Source: Agriotes lineatus (taxonomy: Eukaryota > Arthropoda > Insecta > Coleoptera > Elateridae). From it: 64,000 nt of DNA. The translations under genes and the position numbers were made by a program. Shown here in pieces: positions 44,363-54,289 of the stretch. The stretch spans positions 1-64,000 of the forward strand of contig CALNHX010003636.1 in the NCBI GenBank assembly GCA_940337035.1, read 5' to 3'. Each line of letters opens with the position of its first letter. Position 1 is the first letter of the stretch. Under the pieces are notes generated by a model. The model was not told the DNA's origin, did no database searches, and was given only the letters and a program-made list of their open reading frames with translations.

Positions 44363-45574
44363 TTTTAGGCCGACAAAAAATATATAAATTAAAAAAAATC
44401 GGTAATTTGTTGTCCAAATATGGATAGATAATTTATTTTTCTTCTGTTCTCAATACATACTTATCGAGCGATGTAAGGATTCCAATTTAAAACTGAAACT
44501 CAAGTATCTGGTAGGTGTTGTTTTTTGACATTTGTATTGTAATTTTGATGCCATAAGTAATCGGTGCACAATAAGTACAAGAAAATGGATGATAATATAC
44601 CAGAACATATTAAACAAGCAGCTGAAAAGGCTATTCAAAACTTACTACATGAAAAGTCGTATAACTTATGAGACTGGCATCATTATGACAGCAGTTTCAG
44701 GATTCAGTGCTACCAACCGCTTTTCCAATTTCAAAATTTAAATTACACTAGCTGTCATTTTCATGCCTAGACATGCAAAGAGGGTGTTTCTAGCCGATTT
44801 AGACGAATGCAAAATCAGTGTTTCTGGACGGAGGCCTAAAAAAGTACTTTCAAACCTACGAATTAAAAGTGTTGCCTAGCAACATATACCTTCTGTACTC
44901 ATACCAATAAGGGAAACGTCAAGTCCAATGACAGCTTTTAGTATTAAAAGTAATGTCTTTGAAGACAGCTGCAAGAAATATATTTGCGAGAAATCAGTAG
45001 ATATTTATCCCTTGTCGAAGTTATTGTAGTCAATTTTCATTTTTTTCTTTTTATGCCAACTATTCTGATTGCAACATATCACGGAAATTATGTCAGGTGC
45101 AAAACATATTTTTAGTTCTCTTTAGGGTTTTTTCATTGGTTTTAAATTTGAACATTCTGTTCTAACTGAATTTAAATTTTGAAATAAAAGCTGCGTGTCA
45201 CGTCGTGAGCGGCGTGTCACGCCGTGAACGTGAGTGAACGTGAGTGAACGTGAACGTGAACGTGCGTGAACGTGACTGTTTAAAGCAAGCGTGAAACGTG
45301 CGTGGCGTGAGCGAAAATTTACTCACGCGCCCATCTCTAGTATGAAACAATATTGTTATAAATGGTACAAGAAAAGGGACGGTGGACATAGCACTGGTTG
45401 ATATTTATATTCTATTAGCATTATCTTATCTCTATGGTGCGTACTTCTGTGGACACACGGTATAAATCAAACAAACATTACAAGTAAGTTAAAAGTGAAA
45501 GGAAACAAACTAATGAACTTTTGCATTGGTAAATTAGCAGAAATATTGTGAGATAATAGCTATTTTTATATCTA

Positions 45575-45674
45575 GGGAGCAAAGGTATTCATTTCCTCCC
45601 GCGTGTGAATTTAATGCCCGACGCGTTAGCGGAGGGCATTAAACACACAAGGGGGAAAATAAACCTTTGCTCCA
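45575..45674. repeat. Hairpin element H3, tandem-GA tip
   Basis: Arms GGAGCAAAGGT...CTCCC...GTGTG...TTTAATGCCC are matched in inverse on the right (GGGCATTAAACACAC...ACCTTTGCTCC). The tip 45615-45638 has outer stem TGCCC/GGGCA, GA on both strands, inner stem CGC/GCG and loop GTTA. Confidence 0.75.
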
Positions 45675-45678
45675 GTGA

Positions 45679-45932
45679 TATACCGATGGGGCCATAATTA
45701 TATATAACAGCAATGAGATAACATGAATAACCAAATAGAATGCAGATGGCCATACGAAAAAATTATATTAATAGGCATGTTTAGTTGACAAATGTCATAA
45801 TTAAATTAAGCGTCAAGCCTTCTCGAATATTTGCTACTATGTTTATCTCTTTCTTACTCAAGCAATACGAGTTGTTTTCTTGTTCATGTTATCTCATTGC
45901 TGTTATATATAATTGTGGCCCCATCGGTATAT
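45679..45932. mobile_element. MITE with about 50-bp inverted repeats
   Basis: ATACCGATGGGGCCATAATT and ATATATAACAGCAATGAGAT at the left are repeated in inverse at 45882-45932 with two mismatches. It has no ORF and directly abuts hairpin H3. The two may be one composite element. Confidence 0.7.
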
Positions 45933-46100
45933 ATGATTTTTTCTTCGAACGCATGTTCTATTGCGCGAAATTTCAAAAATTTTGCTTTAGCAAATCATTA
46001 CAGTGACTCTAGATTTCTGTAGTGACATTTTGTCTAATTTCCAAATCAGCATAACGTTGTAAAGCTTTGGTGTGATATCCATGGTGACATGAACACAAAT

Positions 46101-46154
46101 GCGGGAGCAAATAAATATTGGCTCCCGCCGGGAGCAAATAAAAATTGGCTCCCG
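46101..46154. repeat. Twin short hairpins GCGGGAGC/GCTCCCGC
   Basis: Two tandem hairpins, each with stem (G)CGGGAGC/GCTCCCG(C) and an AT-rich 10-12-nt loop (AAATAAATATTG, AAATAAAAATTG), sit side by side. The GGAGCAAA word is shared with H3. Confidence 0.65.
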
Positions 46155-46189
46155 CTGGTTGGAAATTGACAGTTTTGTTTCCTAAAACT

Positions 46190-46790
46190 AGGGCGCAAAA
46201 GCCGACTTTCTATACAGTGAGTAGAAAAAATAAATTATGACGCCTTTTGTTAGGTCTTCTTTTCTCTTCCATATTTGACGACGGCCTGCTTGAATTCTAT
46301 ATCCGCTTTTAGGCAAACCTCTATCCTTTCCTCTTGATATTGATGTAGGCTAAACTTTAATTTTTCTTGGCCGTATAAATTTATCAGCAGTAAAATTTAG
46401 TGCCTGAACTGGAGTCTGCATATTCTATGACATGGAATTAAATTTAATTAAAGCAGCTGTCGCTTCCGGTGTACTGCTTTCGTTAAAGATCTTCGTTCTT
46501 GCTTTAAATCCTGCACCTAGTTCTTGTATTGCTCTTTTATGATCTACATCGTAATCCTCAAATAAATTGACTATGTTAAATTCGTCTTGTCTGCTTGATG
46601 TTGCGATCTCTGTATTATTGCTGTTGTTCTACACATTTCGGAATTGCATTAGGTTTGGTTCATAATCCATATTTTGAAAAAACTCTGTGGGCGCGTTTTC
46701 TCCAATTGCAATCTGATCCAACTTAACTTTGTCTTCATGAAGTAACTTCTGACGAGTTTTGGAAAAGACATCCACATTGCGATTCTAGAG
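46190..46790 (-). pseudogene. Unidentified degenerate coding stretch
   Basis: The minus strand stays mostly open with isolated stops: KVKLDQIAIGENAPTEFFQN, MDYEPNLMQF, EIATSSRQDEFNIVNLFEDY, ATAALIKFNSMS. It looks like decayed protein-coding sequence, but I cannot name the family. It lies directly downstream, on the same strand, of the Gly-rich coding-like repeat at 46905-47160, so the two may be parts of one dead gene. Confidence 0.4.
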
Positions 46791-46904
46791 TACACAAGTG
46801 TTTACAAAACAAACCACTTGTACGGTATGGGCGGGGACTGGACACAACGCCCACTGGTCAGAACGTCCACCACCTAGTATGGCCGCCATGTTGGACACAA
46901 CGTC

Positions 46905-47160
46905 CACCGTTATTTTTGGTCATAACGTCCACCCTGGTCACAACGTTCACCACCATAACGCCCACTCTGGTCACGACGTCCATCGTCGCATTTGGTCACA
47001 ACGTCCACCGCCAAAACGCCCACTCTGGTCACAACGTACACCAACGCCTGTTGAGAATAACATTTTACGGCGTTGGTCGTACCGTCCACCCTGGTCACAA
47101 CGTCCACCGCCATAACGCCCACTCTGGTCACAACGTCCACCTTCGCATTTGGTCATAACA
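46905..47160 (-). repeat. Minisatellite encoding Gly/Arg/Tyr-rich repeats
   Basis: Units around CATAACGCCCACTCTGGTCA and CAACGTCCACC repeat about eight times. On the minus strand one frame reads CDQSGRYGGGRCDQGGRYDQ, interrupted in places. The pattern resembles RGG/YGG-type low-complexity domains, but the frame is not maintained throughout. Confidence 0.65.
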
Positions 47161-49085
47161 TTTAGTTGAAATACGTAACTGTAATTTTCCACTGATCTGT
47201 TGAAACAAATCTTTAGCTCCTGCTATTTGTTTCGCCATTTAGTCACTTCCGGGCCAGCCTGTATATTTTCACTTGAGTTATAATTCGCTGTATTTCAATC
47301 GATATCAAATCTTGTTTGCGCAAAAGTGTTGGTTTTGGTTTTTCCGAAATTCACTTGTTATCTCTTTGCGCCAGCCGCCGCGGTCATTTTCCGCCCTCGA
47401 CCTCATTTTAACTTTCGCTTTGGTTGGAACAACTCATTCCAAGAAAGCATCTCGTGTGCTATCTTGCACCTCGATAATTAATTTTGTTTGTGGGCTGATG
47501 ACTGAAATCAGGTACGTTTACGCTCCTTGGTTTGGTATTCAAGTTTAATAATTTCCCTTTCTTATCAGCTTTTAGTTACTACTTTTAAGTACCGCTTTTA
47601 AACGCCGTTTTTAAGCGACTTCTTATTTGGATTGACGCCACGTTAGATGTCCTAATCGGCATCATAATTAATAATTTGGACCTGCAACTCCTTTCTGGAG
47701 TGCCATTTTGGGCTTGCCGTTTGTAACCCGGAGCGTCTGTCCCCTTATCAACTTTGGCCACAAGGTCGCTGCTGCTGATGGCTGGATCTCTAAAATAAAC
47801 CTGGACTAATTCAGTGCCTACCGGCAACGTTTTTTATCACCACCCAGGTTAGTGTTTCAACGTTTGTTGACAACCACGTCCGCCTATGAATTGTTGGCTG
47901 AATCGATTGTAACAACGCTTCAGATTTACAATTTACAAATTTAAACTACGCTTTACAAATTTAAAACATAATGTATTAATTGTTCATAAATCTCTGCTTT
48001 AAAAGTCAGATTTACAATTTACAAATTTAAACTGCGCTTTACAAATTTAAAACGTAATGTATTAATTGTTCCTAAATTTACAATTCACAAAGTTAAAGTT
48101 TTGCTTAATGAATACGTATTAAGAATTTTGTAAGAAGTGCCCTCACGCCATTTTACTATCATTACCGAGATAAAGGTTAAAACATATGACAGTGGTAAGC
48201 TTACTCCTTCATTGAATTGCAATCATATTCAATGCAAGAGCCCAAAAGAGGTTCACATATTTTTTGTGCGTGCTGCATTTTCAGCATTAGTTATATACTG
48301 TATTTAAACTTTGTTATAAACAATTTACAGACCTAATTACGATGTTGCAAGCAACTATTATTTATTAACCAAATAAACCTAATTGTTGCTGTAATTTTAT
48401 TTATTTCTCGAAGTCTGTGATTTCTGGCGCTGTGTGTTTTTCTTATTATTAAAAGAGCAGTTTAGCTGATGATAGAAATCTGCGACCCAAGGCCACCGAA
48501 TTTGAAGCTAGCTAGGTCATTGCGGTGAGTAAGAACATTTCAGAGCTACCGTGGTGTATAAATGATAAGAGGGTTGATCTGCGATTATACTACCATTGAT
48601 TATTATTAGTGATCGATCGCAGGTTGGCATATTCGTAATATGCAGACGCATAAGGTATAATCCACCACATCGTTTATTCCGAAGTCGTACGGCCAATCAA
48701 ACCGAAGTAAACTGCAGACGTGTTGAATTATAATACGTCTGCACTTTACGCATGCACCGTGACCACTATTATTTCTTATTTATTGTATCTTTAGTTGATA
48801 AATAGAGAACATTATTATTAGTATTGTGTTCTCTCTTGAAATGTTCGGTTTATCCCAATTAAAAGTGGTTTTGGTGAGGTCTAATTAGATTCCATTATTT
48901 AATATGACTGCTTCGGCCAAATTTCGAATTACGAGCGATCATTCTGCAAGAAAATAATGTGTAGAACACGTACGGAAGTATTTTTTTACTTATTCTTTGA
49001 TAAACTTGGGCTTCCCCTCTTTAATAAAACTACAAATTCATGAAAAAAGTATGACTTTCATAATTAGTTGTACAATATACATACT
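47161..49085. other. Gap; contains a 72-bp tandem duplication
   Basis: No supported gene. A duplication (CAGATTTACAATTTACAAAT..., copies at about 47927 and 48007) spans 47923-48072. Short open stretches at 47273-47548 and 47585-47827 show no family signal. Confidence 0.45.
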
Positions 49086-49484
49086 ATCCTTTATCTAATA
49101 GACGTGTCTGTCTGGGACGCAGTTTTGTCTGTCCGGGACGCTGTTTCAGCAGCCAAACCGTAAGAGATAGAGAAAAAAGTTATGAAAGTTATATGTTTGG
49201 GATGATTATGTCAGATCAGGAACCAAATTTCAGTCACGTGACACTTCCGGTTTTCGAGAAATCACAAAAAAGACCGTTTTTCAAATAGAACGCGTATTAA
49301 ATAAAAATGTTTCAGCAACCAAACGGGCTGCGACCCTCTGCGCCTTAAAACGTCGATCGGTTAGGCAACCACTTTGACACCTTCCAGGTCTGGGTACAGT
49401 TTTTATTTAATACGCGTTCTATTTGCAAAACGGTCTTTTTTGTTTTATTAAATGAGACATTTGTCTCACTGGACTGCTAGTTAT
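49086..49484. repeat. Left arm of 400-bp inverted repeat around a PLE
   Basis: ATCCTTTATCTAATAGAC through GAGACATTTGTCTCACTGG is matched in inverse at 50887-51296. It contains TGTCTGTCTGGGACGC, CTTCCGG and the palindrome TGAGACATTTGTCTCA. The arms differ by indels and substitutions. It is a candidate PLE terminal repeat in inverse orientation. Confidence 0.75.
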
Positions 49485-50167
49485 ATACTATTTTACAACT
49501 GTCATTAAAAATCAGAAAAATAATTTTTGCTGACTAAATGTAACTTTATTAATTTGATTATAATATAAAAAGCCTTACTAGATTTTTTTCAAAATATCGA
49601 GCTGTCGAACAACCGAAAATTATTAATTTTCCGTAGTTACCTGGCAAACATATCATAATACACCACTGTCAAAAAATGACATCATTCAAAGAACAAATAT
49701 TCGTTTACTAAGTTAGTATTTTTAACACCTGTTAAAAGTGTTTACTTTTAAGGTGCTCTCTCATAATATTTAATTTTGGCATATGGGGTATAAGTGTAGT
49801 TACCTGGAAAAAAATGTCACTTTTAATGACAGTTGTACAAAAAGTGATTATTTTGCCAGAGTGATAGTTTTACGAGGGTAACAATGACTTTATGTTAGAC
49901 TGCGATATAAAATAGTGCTTTATTAGATAGTTTAGCTTTAATAAAGTAGCTCTCCATTTGACTCTACAGATGAAAGTGCGCGTTGCTATGGAAATGAATA
50001 AACAACCAATTGTTTGCTCGCAATAATGGTGAAAATTTTGTTTATTACAACAACATTAAGTAATCTCTGAAACTTCTGTGTGACGTAAATTCATAATTCA
50101 TATTCTTATTTGGGTATTTCGCCACTCTGCAAATTAAAAATATTAAATAACGAAAATATTAATAACG

Positions 50168-50175
50168 AACGTTTC
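50168..50175 (-). other. GAAACGTT box downstream of PLE ORF
   Basis: On the PLE strand GAAACGTT is followed by CGTTATT, which can pair with GATAACG upstream. This is the position where the other two PLE copies have a hammerhead-like motif, but CTGATGA is not recognisable here, so the ribozyme is judged degenerate. Confidence 0.35.
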
Positions 50176-50306
50176 AAGGAACAATCTGCCCTCGTTATCA
50201 ACGAATAACAATTAAAAATAACAAGAAACTTAGCTTTTTTCAATGGAAGGAAAAACGACCAACCTCCAATGAATTGTTTGACATTGACGTTTGTTGATAT
50301 CTATAC

Positions 50307-50886
50307 CTACTTGATCTCATCTTTAAGAATCGATAGCCAACTATTGTCTAAAAATATTGAGAAAGACGACACGCATTTTTCTTCGTTAAGTAAAATATAT
50401 GCCGTTTCCTTAAGTTTTCGCCTAGTTGACATCGATTCTTTAGACAAAATCTTTGTGTTGTCCCATTGTATTTTATGGTTTTCATCCCAAGCATGTTCTG
50501 CCAGCTTAGACTTATTGAATTGATAGGTTTTCATCATATTTTTATGTTCTTTAACTCTAACTGCTAAAGGTCTGGATGTTTCACCGATATATTTCCCGCA
50601 TTCACAGGGAATACTATATATACAATTCCTTGAATGTTGTTCTTCGTTGAACGGTTTAGTTGTTGTAAGAACTGATCGCAAGGTATTCATCGTTTTGAAT
50701 ACCGTCCTAACATTGAATCTATTTCCAATTCGTCTAAGTTTGTCATATATGCCTGCAATATATGGTATAGTCAGAGTATTATATTTTTGGGTGTCATTCC
50801 TTTGTATGTGTGTGGCATTGCTTCGTGTATTGAAAATTTTCCGAACAAGAGTCTCTGGATAGCCATTATCTTCTAAAACATTAATA
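50307..50886 (-). pseudogene. Penelope-like element, RT end and GIY-YIG endonuclease
   Basis: The minus strand reads THIQRNDTQKYNTLTIPYIA, then DKLRRIGNRFNVRTVFKTMN (RT-to-EN linker). The GIY-YIG domain follows: IYSIPCECGKYIGETSRPLA, VRVKEHK, KLAEHAWDENHKI, ending WLSILKDEIK. The GIY and YIG positions read IYS and YIG with the C-x-CG insert typical of PLE. The 5' side is cut exactly where the right inverted-repeat arm begins (50887). A single open frame covers the endonuclease. Confidence 0.82.
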
Positions 50887-51296
50887 ATAAACTAGCAACC
50901 CAGTGAGACAAATGTCTCATTAAAAAAAACCAAAAAAGACCGTTTTTCAAATAGAACGCGTATTAAATAAAAACTGTACCCAGACCTGGAACGTGTCAAA
51001 GTGGTACGCCGCATCGGAACATTCTGGAAGCTGTCAAAGTGGTTGCCTAACCGATCGAGGTTTTAAGGCGCAGAGGGTCGCAGCTCCGTTTGGCTGCTGA
51101 AACAGCGTACTGACACTTCCGGTTTTCGAAAAATCACGTGAGTTCTTAAAAACCGGAAGTGTCACGTGACTGAAATTCGGTTCCTGACCTGACATGACCA
51201 TTCAAAACATATAACTTTAATAACTTTTTTCTCTATCTCTTACGGTTTGGCTGCTGAAACAGCGTCCCGGACAGACAAGTCTATTAGATAAAGGAT
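50887..51296. repeat. Right arm of 400-bp inverted repeat around a PLE
   Basis: Inverse of 49086-49484. It carries an extra internal palindrome near 51110-51165 where ACTTCCGGTTTTCGAAAAAT meets TTAAAAACCGGAAGT. Confidence 0.75.
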
Positions 51297-51580
51297 TCTT
51301 TCTCTTTTTTGAAAATTTTATCATTAGAGCAAACAACTTTGGCTCTGACGTAGAGACTTTTTACAACGCCTGTCTTTATGTTTGGTGATGGTTAGAATTA
51401 AAATGTAAGTACCCATTAGTATTGGTTTTCTTACTGTAGGCTATACTGGTGTTTCAAAAGTATTTATTGTGCGTGTGATTAGTGTATCAAGAAAGGGTAA
51501 CTGATTGTTTTGTGAAGCCATCGGTAGTAACGTATTACAAAAAATGTAAGAAAAGGCACTTTTATCACGCATGCCTTGTT

Positions 51581-52802
51581 AGTACAGGAGCCAGGGAAAT
51601 CGTTAATAGGGCTTTACGTGCAATTCTTGGTAACAGAATTTTGGGTTAATGGGCGGGTGGGGGGCTGTGCTCTGAGTCTAACTTTAAGTTTTCGGATTTA
51701 TCGGAGAAATTGTTTTTCCGCAATATCGGAAGAAGTGTTGAAAACGGTTTTTTAGCAATTTCTCATTTCCTGTTGCTCTGACTCTGAAATTTCATCAATA
51801 CAAGTTTGTAGTTTATGAAATTCCTCACAACTTTTGGAAATACCTTTTTGTCGTGCACTCAACAATTCAAAAGTTGTTACCCCATAAAGCCAAGAAATTA
51901 AGGGTTGAAATGGGTTTTACGTAAATATATCGCTTTCAGTTAATACTACGATAAAAAATACTCTTATATTTTTTGTAGAACAACTAATTTGCATAAAATT
52001 TGTGTATGAGTATTTTTCCATTTGGACAATTATTTACCGTTCTACAGCGACGCAAATGTCGCAAGTCACGTAAACCATACATTTAGTGTGCACTTTCGAA
52101 CGGCACTGTTCTTTCGAGTGTGTCGCACCAACTGTTTTCCACATCACCTTTGAGGTACAGCTTGTCGCGCGATTTTTTACGTGGTCTCCCTGATAGGCCT
52201 AATCCACGAAGTGTATTTCTACACGCGCGACAAGCTGTACCTCAAAGGTGATGTGGAAAACAGTTGGTGCGACACACTCGAAAGAACAGTGCCGTTCGCA
52301 AGTGCACACTAAATGTACGGTTTACGTGACTTGCGACATTTGCGTCGCTGTAGAACGGTAAATAATTGTTCAAATAGAAAAATACTCATATAAAAATTTT
52401 ATGCAAATTAGTTTTTCTACAAAAAATATAAGAATATTTTTTATCGTAGGATTAACTGAAAGCGATATATTTACGTAAAACCCATTTCAACCCTTAATTT
52501 CTTGGCTTTATGGAGTAACAACTTTTGAATTGTTGAGCGCACAAGAAAAAGGTATTTCCAAAATGTGTGAGGAATTTCATAAACTACAAACTTGTATTGA
52601 TGCAATTTCAGCGTCAGAGCAACAGGAAACGAGAAATTGCTAAAAAACCGTTTTCAACACTTCTTCCGATATTGCGGAAAAACAATTTGTCCGATCGATC
52701 CGAAAACTTAAAGTTAGACTCAGACCACAGCCCCCCACCCACCCATTATCACAAAATTCTGTTACCAAGAATTGCATGTAAAAATTCCCTGGCGCCTGTA
52801 CT
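51581..52802. repeat. Large palindrome, about 590-bp arms, 54-bp spacer
   Basis: The left arm 51581-52170 pairs with the right arm 52225-52802 along its whole length, for example CAAAGGTGATGTGGAAAACA against TGTTTTCCACATCACCTTTG. Divergence is low but real (TGTGCACTTTCGAACGG against CCGTTCGCAAGTGCACA). There is no gene in the arms. Outer ends are AGTAC/GTACT without a clear target duplication. Confidence 0.82.
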
Positions 52803-53124
52803 ATGTAAAAAATGATCCAACCCATCGAAATGATATACGCTGTTTGCTCAATTCTTAGTAACCTGTATACATGAACTCTAGTTTGAAAGTAATCTAATAG
52901 CTTTTAGTATACTTTAATTGGCGAATAGTGTCAGGAAAATAGAGTTATTGTAATTACACTTTTGAAAATAAATGTGTACATGGTGCATAGTCTAATACGC
53001 TAAAATCATGAGAACCAATTTCTAAAAGCTATTATCCGCGCAAGAAAAATATTTGTGCAGTGCAGGGTTCAACTAAATATTCTCTATTAGCTTATCATCC
53101 ACCAAGTTACCTGATACGGTACTA

Positions 53125-53310
53125 ACGGGTGTTCATAAACAGTCGTCATCCCAGTAGGTTTTGACTTCAGAAACGTACGTCTATTAAAATTGAGAAAAAA
53201 TGCGCTATGACAGTACTCAATGACGTTTCATTGTGTTGCACGAATTAATCAAAGACATAACATTTTGGTTTTCAAAGCAACTGGGATGACGACTGTTCAT
53301 GAACACCCGT
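53125..53310. mobile_element. MITE, 186 bp, TA target site
   Basis: Inverted repeats ACGGGTGTTCATAAACAGTC and GTCATCCCAGT are matched at the right as ACTGGGATGACGACTGTTCA and TGAACACCCGT. TA flanks both sides. It is a Tc1/mariner-type MITE by end sequence and TA site. Confidence 0.78.
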
Positions 53311-54230
53311 TATTATATATTATAATATCATTCCGCATGCTCATACAGCTCCCCATATATTATGCTGAAGGTGCACTGGCTCGACAACATCTTTCAAATC
53401 AATGTTTACATTGTGATCTCTACCATGGATCTATCCAAGGCTTAAAGAGTTCATTTAAGTGGAAAAATGTTAGGTTTTTAACTAGTATTCTGCCTATCGG
53501 TTCAATTATATGGATTCCCTATTCAAAATCTTACCTTAAAGAAGGGACTATGAAAAATCTTACATCATATTCTTCCTCATAGTTTATAATTTTTATATTA
53601 AACATTTTATTCTTAGTAGAATTTTTGTTAGCTGTCTGTGTATGTGTCTGTCTGTGAACAGAATACCTCAAAAACGAAAAGACGTATGGCGTTGAAACTT
53701 TATATATAAGTTTTGTGTACGATGGAAATGCGACAGCAAGCTTTTGAAGAAAATCGCATTACCGGAAGTAGGCGTTTACTCTTGTGATTTTTTGGTTTTT
53801 TTTCGATTTTTATAAAATGGCTTTAACGTTTTTTTTTAACTTTACATTTTTATTACATCTTTAATGTGTATTGATGTGAGATAGGTGATTTTCCAGTTGA
53901 ATACTTCTAAAATGGTTTACTCTTGTTTTTTTTTCTATTTTTTTATTAACTCCCTTCACCCGGTATATAATTACATTTTTGAATTCAGCTTAAGATTCTA
54001 GAGAAAATTTGTCTCTTGAACTAACGCTCTATTTTGTACCGTTTTTGTAGAATTTGTAATTTTTTAACATTTTTGACAAATGCTTAAAAATTTAAAATAA
54101 AATTTTTGGCTAATTATAAGATCATTGTAAAAGGAAGTTGTGTGCGTGTAACACTCCAGATTTTTATTTTTATTATTAAAACATAAACATTGCAACAAAC
54201 TGTGAAAAGTAGGAAACTCTTATCTTTACA
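53311..54230. other. Gap; TGTCTG/CTTCCGG-type repeat, no gene named
   Basis: An 80-codon open stretch at 53340-53582 shows no recognisable family. 53630-53775 has TGTGTCTGTCTGTGAACAGA, CTCAAAAACGAAAAG and CCGGAAGT words, like the modules near the PLE copies. The remainder is AT-rich. Confidence 0.4.
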
Positions 54231-54289
54231 TTCTACAACAGAGGAGATATAAAAAAAGAATCAAAACAAAAAAACAAAACAAAAATGAT

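Larger units (their letters stand above)
43297..45339 (+). mobile_element. hAT transposon, 2,043 bp, 8-bp TSD GTATGAAA
   Basis: Ends read TAGGGATGGGCACGTG... and ...CACGCGCCCATCTCTA, a typical hAT short inverted repeat. GTATGAAA is duplicated exactly at 43289-43296 and 45340-45347. Both subterminal regions are packed with CACGT/ACGTG words (43300-43450 and 45190-45330), likely transposase-binding repeats. Only the transposase C-terminus remains inside, so the copy is non-autonomous. Confidence 0.9.
43170..45464. mobile_element. MITE split by a hAT insertion
   Basis: Terminal inverted repeats begin TATACCGTGTGTCCACAG and continue to ACGCACCATAG (43170-43205 and 45424-45464). Without the hAT element the MITE is about 240 bp. 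A TA duplication at the ends would fit a Tc1/mariner-type MITE. The hAT element at 43297-45339 is younger. Confidence 0.75.

Noticed and set aside
49086..49484. Hammerhead motif in the PLE-flanking inverted repeats
   Set aside because: CTGATCTGA and CTGCTGAAAC words occur, but no CTGATGA with correctly spaced GAAA and stems.
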